Source: Natrialbaceae archaeon
GTDB taxonomy: Archaea; Halobacteriota; Halobacteria; Halobacteriales; Natrialbaceae
Assembly (NCBI GenBank): GCA_003552325.1
Contig: PUKM01000071.1
Coordinates: forward strand, 1-6,540
Direction of reading: 5' to 3'
DNA length: 6,540 nucleotides
The notes under the pieces are model-generated. The model saw only the letters and a list, made by a program, of their open reading frames with translations, did not search any database and was not told the origin of the DNA. This document shows positions 5,521-6,540 of the stretch, one piece after another; positions within the stretch are counted from its first letter, which is position 1; every line of letters begins with the position of its first letter. The position numbers were made by a program, and so were the translations under genes.

Positions 5521-6315
5521 ATGTCACAATCGGTCGACATAGACGACCTTCGTGAGTGGCTCGAAAACGTCGAGGCGGCCGAGACGGCACAGTTTCTGCT
5601 GGGGGCCATCGCACACCGTGAAGGGACCTCGGTCTCAGACCTTGCGTCCTGGTACGGCCGCTCGAGTGACGAGATCACCGATTGGCTGGATGAACTCGAA
5701 CGTCGCCCGTTGCCCGTCTCGGTCGCGGCGAGAGAAGGCGTCGACTTCGAAGCATTGGCCGATGCCTCGGGACTCAATCGACAAACGATCGTCGACTGGT
5801 TTGGCTCGCTCACGACCTCAGATATCGACGAAGCGGCGGACGTCATCCGGCGCTACAGCCAGCAGAATCCGGGCCCCCTCTTGGGAGGCACCGAATCCCG
5901 CGTCTTCTACCTGGACTACGAGGTTATTGCTGACCACGGCTGGTCGCTCGACGATGAGAACCTCTTCGAGAAAGCCGGCGAGGCCGACCTCGACCTCGAA
6001 GCGTACGGTCGCTTTTTGGTCAAGCCGGGTGAGTCGATTCTCGAGGCAGCCGAAAAGCGCGGGCGGTCCTGGCCGTATGCCTGTCGGGGCGGGGCCTGCT
6101 CGAACTGTGCCGTGATCGTCACCCAAGGTGACGTGGCGATGCCCGGACAAACGGTGTTGACCGAGAATCAGGTCACGCAGTTCAACGCTCGGTTGGCCTG
6201 TGTGGGCGTGCCGGCGACGAGTGAAGTACACCTCGTCTATAACGTACAGCACTTAGACCAGTTCGAAGACCTGCAGTTACCGTCGCCGTTGACCGATGCC
6301 GAACCCTTGCAGTGA
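5521..6315 (+). CDS. Halobacterial-type [2Fe-2S] ferredoxin with N-terminal tandem HTH-like region
   Basis: A soluble 264-residue protein. The C-terminal part, about 128-250, closely resembles the halobacterial plant-type ferredoxin: the acidic insert LDYEVIADHGWSLDDENLFE (131-150), SILEAAEKRGRSWPYAC, and the cluster ligands Cys188, Cys193, Cys196 and Cys227 (CX4CX2CX30C), followed by VHLVYNVQHLD. All four ligands are present, so it should bind a [2Fe-2S] cluster and carry one electron. Haloarchaeal ferredoxins are normally about 129 residues; this one has about 120 extra at the front. That part contains two ungapped HTH-like segments (35-56 and 73-94) sharing G..L.A..G..I..DW, each about one DNA-binding HTH in length. 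This suggests either a redox-sensing DNA-binding protein or a ferredoxin with a partner-docking domain. I chose the ATG at 5521 from the TATA spacing. The gene is divergent from the methyltransferase gene. Confidence 0.9.
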   Translation: MSQSVDIDDLREWLENVEAAETAQFLLGAIAHREGTSVSDLASWYGRSSDEITDWLDELERRPLPVSVAAREGVDFEALADASGLNRQTIVDWFGSLTTSDIDEAADVIRRYSQQNPGPLLGGTESRVFYLDYEVIADHGWSLDDENLFEKAGEADLDLEAYGRFLVKPGESILEAAEKRGRSWPYACRGGACSNCAVIVTQGDVAMPGQTVLTENQVTQFNARLACVGVPATSEVHLVYNVQHLDQFEDLQLPSPLTDAEPLQ

Positions 6316-6366
6316 TCGGTCTCCCGAACCTGCCAACCGGTGGTTCACGACAGGATTCGAGCCATC

Positions 6367-6372
6367 GTAAAC
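6367..6372 (+). promoter_or_regulatory. Weak TATA-like element of panE
   Basis: GTAAAC is centred about 32 bases before the ATG at 6402 in the 86-base gap after the ferredoxin gene, and is the same hexamer seen ahead of the methyltransferase gene. No T-tract lies between the ferredoxin stop and this point, so read-through from the ferredoxin gene is also possible. Confidence 0.35.
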
Positions 6373-6401
6373 GGTTTCTTCACGCTCGCCGACACTCGAG
6401 C

Positions 6402-6540
6402 ATGGACATCGTCGTGTACGGCGCTGGCAGTCTCGGCAGCCTCATCGGGGGGCTCCTCGCCCGTCGCCACGACGTGACCCTCGTGGGTCGCGCGGACCAC
6501 GTTCGAACTATTCAGCATCGAGGCCTGACGATCGAGGGTG
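6402..6540 (+). CDS. panE: 2-dehydropantoate 2-reductase (ketopantoate reductase), N-terminus only
   Basis: Only the first 46 residues are visible; the gene runs off the window. They form the opening Rossmann unit: MDIVVYGAGSLGSLIGGLLA with the dinucleotide motif GAGSLG (7-12), then a helix, DVTLVGRADHV (24-34) and TIQHRGLTIEG (36-46). The pattern of GAGxxG, a second strand ending VGR (basic, NADP-type) and a following GLTIEG is that of the PanE/ApbA family, which reduces 2-dehydropantoate to pantoate with NADPH in coenzyme A synthesis. Other family members have unknown substrates, so the exact reaction needs the rest of the protein. The start is supported by alignment to the family's usual N-terminus and by an AT-rich element about 32 bases upstream. 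Confidence 0.85.
   Translation, partial: MDIVVYGAGSLGSLIGGLLARRHDVTLVGRADHVRTIQHRGLTIEG

Overview
The window looks like chromosomal DNA of an extremely halophilic archaeon (class Halobacteria). The evidence is high GC, proteins very rich in Asp and Glu and poor in Lys, a group II chaperonin with a GGM tail, a 2Fe-2S ferredoxin carrying the acidic halobacterial-type insert, a Tat lipoprotein signal, and AT-rich boxes about 25-35 bases ahead of start codons with almost no 5' leader. CTAG is scarce (four occurrences by eye). The abundance of CTCGAG would suit the Natrialbales, but that is only a guess.

Layout: (1) 1-1542 (+), thermosome subunit lacking its N-terminal roughly 45 residues because the window begins inside the gene. 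(2) 1543-1876, a 334-base gap with a hairpin, a T-tract, a strong 13-bp imperfect hairpin, two 14-base palindromes and a TATA-like box. (3) 1877-2869 (+), ornithine cyclodeaminase/mu-crystallin/archaeal alanine dehydrogenase family enzyme. (4) 2870-3211, a 342-base gap with a T-tract and a promoter. (5) 3212-4525 (+), a secreted Tat lipoprotein with an acidic linker, a beta-rich domain and a polysaccharide-deacetylase-like domain that has lost its metal and catalytic residues. (6) 4556-5335 (-), an RlmE/RrmJ-type rRNA 2'-O-methyltransferase with a C-terminal TRAM domain, convergent with gene 5. (7) 5336-5520, a divergent promoter region. (8) 5521-6315 (+), a halobacterial-type [2Fe-2S] ferredoxin with a ~120-residue N-terminal region containing two helix-turn-helix-like repeats. 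(9) 6402 to the edge (+), the start of a ketopantoate reductase (PanE).

The genes do not form an operon: each complete gene has its own plausible promoter, and the functions (protein folding, amino/imino acid metabolism, cell surface, ribosome maturation, redox, CoA synthesis) are unrelated. I see no mobile element, CRISPR array, tRNA or rRNA. The items most worth a second look are the HTH-ferredoxin fusion, the catalytically empty deacetylase lipoprotein, and the cluster of palindromes ahead of the cyclodeaminase-family gene.
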